Shown here: positions 23,046 to 23,988 of the stretch, piece by piece
Position numbering within the stretch: the stretch's first letter is position 1
Layout of the letters: every line of letters starts with the position of its first letter
NCBI GenBank assembly: GCA_030598425.1
Contig: JAUVPY010000001.1
Location: forward strand, 1 to 23,988
DNA length: 23,988 nucleotides
Origin: Anaerolineae bacterium
Lineage (GTDB): Bacteria > Chloroflexota > Anaerolineae > 4572-78 > NAK82
Direction: 5' to 3'
The notes under the pieces: generated by a model
The model's database searches: none
What the model was told of the DNA's origin: nothing
What the model saw: only the letters and a program-made list of their open reading frames with translations
Made by a program: the position numbers and the translations under genes

Positions 23046-23691
23046 ATTCGAACAGCAGTCGCGTGCGCTCGACTTGGACAAAGGCATCCTCCAGACCCAA
23101 GGCGGCTAGAACCGCATCGGGTCGCACGTTGCCGTGTTGTCCTGCGCTCAGCCGCATAAAGAACACGGCCTGGCCGTCGCCGATGGCTTCCAGGCGCACG
23201 TCGTCTACGAGAGGGCGTAGGTCAAAGGTCTCGACACGCCCCCTGCGCACACGTTGCTGTTCGAGTTGATCGCTGGCCATCAGGTTTGCTACACGCTGGT
23301 TCAATTCTACCTCTGTCAGTGAGGTTTCCACAGTAATGCGGTACACAGCCTGGCGGAGTGCTGATTGCGGCGATGGGGATTTTAGTGGCACTTCTTCAGC
23401 TCTGGCGATGCTTAACCCCTCGGGCAAAGTTGGATCCACACAAGCAATGAACTCCTCTGGAGCCATCCGGTCGGTAAAGATAACATCCATTACCTCCGCG
23501 GCTCCGGTGTAGCCCAGAGGCAATCCGGAAGCAAGCTGGGTGTTGGCCTGAGGGTTGTACACCTGTGAGTAGGCCAGCGGAACCCCGGCGCGCCGCAGTA
23601 CCCGCGTCCAAGCTAACGCCAGGTCGAGGTGGGAGATGTATTTGAGCTGCCGGCCCTTGGAGAAGGTGATACGCATTCGCATCTGACTCAT
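23032..23691 (-). CDS. DUF2344 (TIGR03936) radical-SAM-linked protein
   Basis: This 219-residue protein begins MRITFSKGRQLKYISHLDL, with RRAGVPLAYSQVYNPQ and LASGLPLGYTGAAEVMD following, the hallmarks of the TIGR03936/DUF2344 family. Members usually sit next to, or are fused with, a radical-SAM protein and lie beside rplU-rpmA, as here; a role in RNA or ribosome modification is suspected but not established. No radical-SAM gene is visible in the window; it may lie upstream beyond 23988 or elsewhere. The start is 3 bases after the stop of the preceding gene, so the two are likely coupled. The 3' end of the gene contains the -35 box of the rplU promoter. Confidence 0.88.
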   Translation of the reverse strand: MSQMRMRITFSKGRQLKYISHLDLALAWTRVLRRAGVPLAYSQVYNPQANTQLASGLPLGYTGAAEVMDVIFTDRMAPEEFIACVDPTLPEGLSIARAEEVPLKSPSPQSALRQAVYRITVETSLTEVELNQRVANLMASDQLEQQRVRRGRVETFDLRPLVDDVRLEAIGDGQAVFFMRLSAGQHGNVRPDAVLAALGLEDAFVQVERTRLLFEFDSL

Positions 23692-23694
23692 GGC

Positions 23695-23988
23695 TTACGA
23701 TTTCCGCTTCCACTCCAGGCGCAGTATTTGTATCATGTCGTCATCCTCACAATCGCGAGAGGAGGTCCACTCGATCTTCTCTGAGACGATTTGGTCGCCT
23801 TCCTTGAGCTGAACGTACCATGTGGCGTCGTCTGGGTGGTCTAGCAAAGTGCCGAGGTGAATATCATATTCGCCATCGCCATCGGAGCTCTCAGAGTAGG
23901 TCTCTTCTTCCCCGATTACTTCAACGGTGATACCCTTCAGGGGGTTGTCTTGGGCGTCACGTATGATGCCGTGCACACCCAGGTCATA
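23695..23988 (-). CDS. Carboxypeptidase-regulatory-like beta domain, partial (cut by window end)
   Basis: The visible 97 codons read through the window edge without a stop, so the true start lies beyond 23988 and the GTG at 23976 may be internal. The stretch GVHGIIRDAQDNPLKGITVEVIGEEE is the first strand pair of a CarboxypepD_reg-like (Ig-like) domain, followed by a DGDGEYDIHLG turn. No signal peptide is seen in the visible part. Such domains are usually modules of secreted or surface proteins. The gene ends 3 bases before the DUF2344 gene. The function is unknown, and a complete short protein starting at GTG 23976 cannot be excluded. Confidence 0.6.
   Translation of the reverse strand, partial: YDLGVHGIIRDAQDNPLKGITVEVIGEEETYSESSDGDGEYDIHLGTLLDHPDDATWYVQLKEGDQIVSEKIEWTSSRDCEDDDMIQILRLEWKRKS

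Overview
The window looks like chromosomal core-genome DNA of a bacterium, most probably a Chloroflexota member of the Anaerolineae type. This is an inference from family resemblance: gyrA follows rpoC and rpsU, ribosomal protein L31 carries a C-terminal extension, a zinc-ribbon/cold-shock fusion and many Asp-box or PD40 propeller lipoproteins are present, NarL-type two-component systems occur, and an LPxTG-like surface protein suggests a single-membrane envelope. Promoters are strikingly consensus-like: TTGACA-N17-TATAAT occurs exactly three times, so a housekeeping sigma-70-like factor is likely. No tRNA, rRNA, CRISPR array, insertion sequence or phage gene was seen.

Layout. 1-5288 (+): the 3' end of rpoC, rpsU, a leader and hairpin, gyrA, a zinc-ribbon/cold-shock protein translationally coupled to gyrA, and a Rieske ferredoxin. 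5290-8199 (-): a nitrilase-fold protein that lacks the catalytic cysteine, followed by an Asp-box beta-propeller lipoprotein; their promoter has an inverted repeat over the -10 box. 8200-8631: a regulatory intergenic region. 8632-10136 (+): pyrimidine-nucleoside phosphorylase with a structured leader, overlapping a small zinc-ribbon gene. 10168-13653 (-): one 1161-residue signalling protein with the order cyclic-nucleotide-binding domain, NACHT NTPase, TPRs, second cyclic-nucleotide-binding domain, class III nucleotidyl cyclase. Divergently from it, 13892-17804 (+) encodes a response regulator, an extracellular solute-binding lipoprotein and a Cache-HAMP histidine kinase. 17961-20201 (+): a short membrane protein, a PD40 propeller lipoprotein and an LPVTG-ended surface protein. 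20552-21133 (+): an HD-domain protein. 21144-23988 (-): a carboxypeptidase-regulatory-like domain (cut by the window end), the radical-SAM-linked DUF2344 protein, rplU, rpmA, rpmE (L31 with an RpoA-CTD-like tail) and thymidine kinase.

How the genes fit together. Transcription, translation and topology genes flank a middle section devoted to sensing. Thymidine kinase and the phosphorylase both handle pyrimidine deoxynucleosides, although they are not in one operon. The two most unusual items are the cyclic-nucleotide/NACHT/cyclase fusion at 10168-13653, and the adjacent regulator/binding-protein/kinase set, which has no ABC permease genes and so looks like a sugar-type binding protein recruited for signalling. 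The two are transcribed back to back from promoters whose -35 boxes are 7 bp apart.
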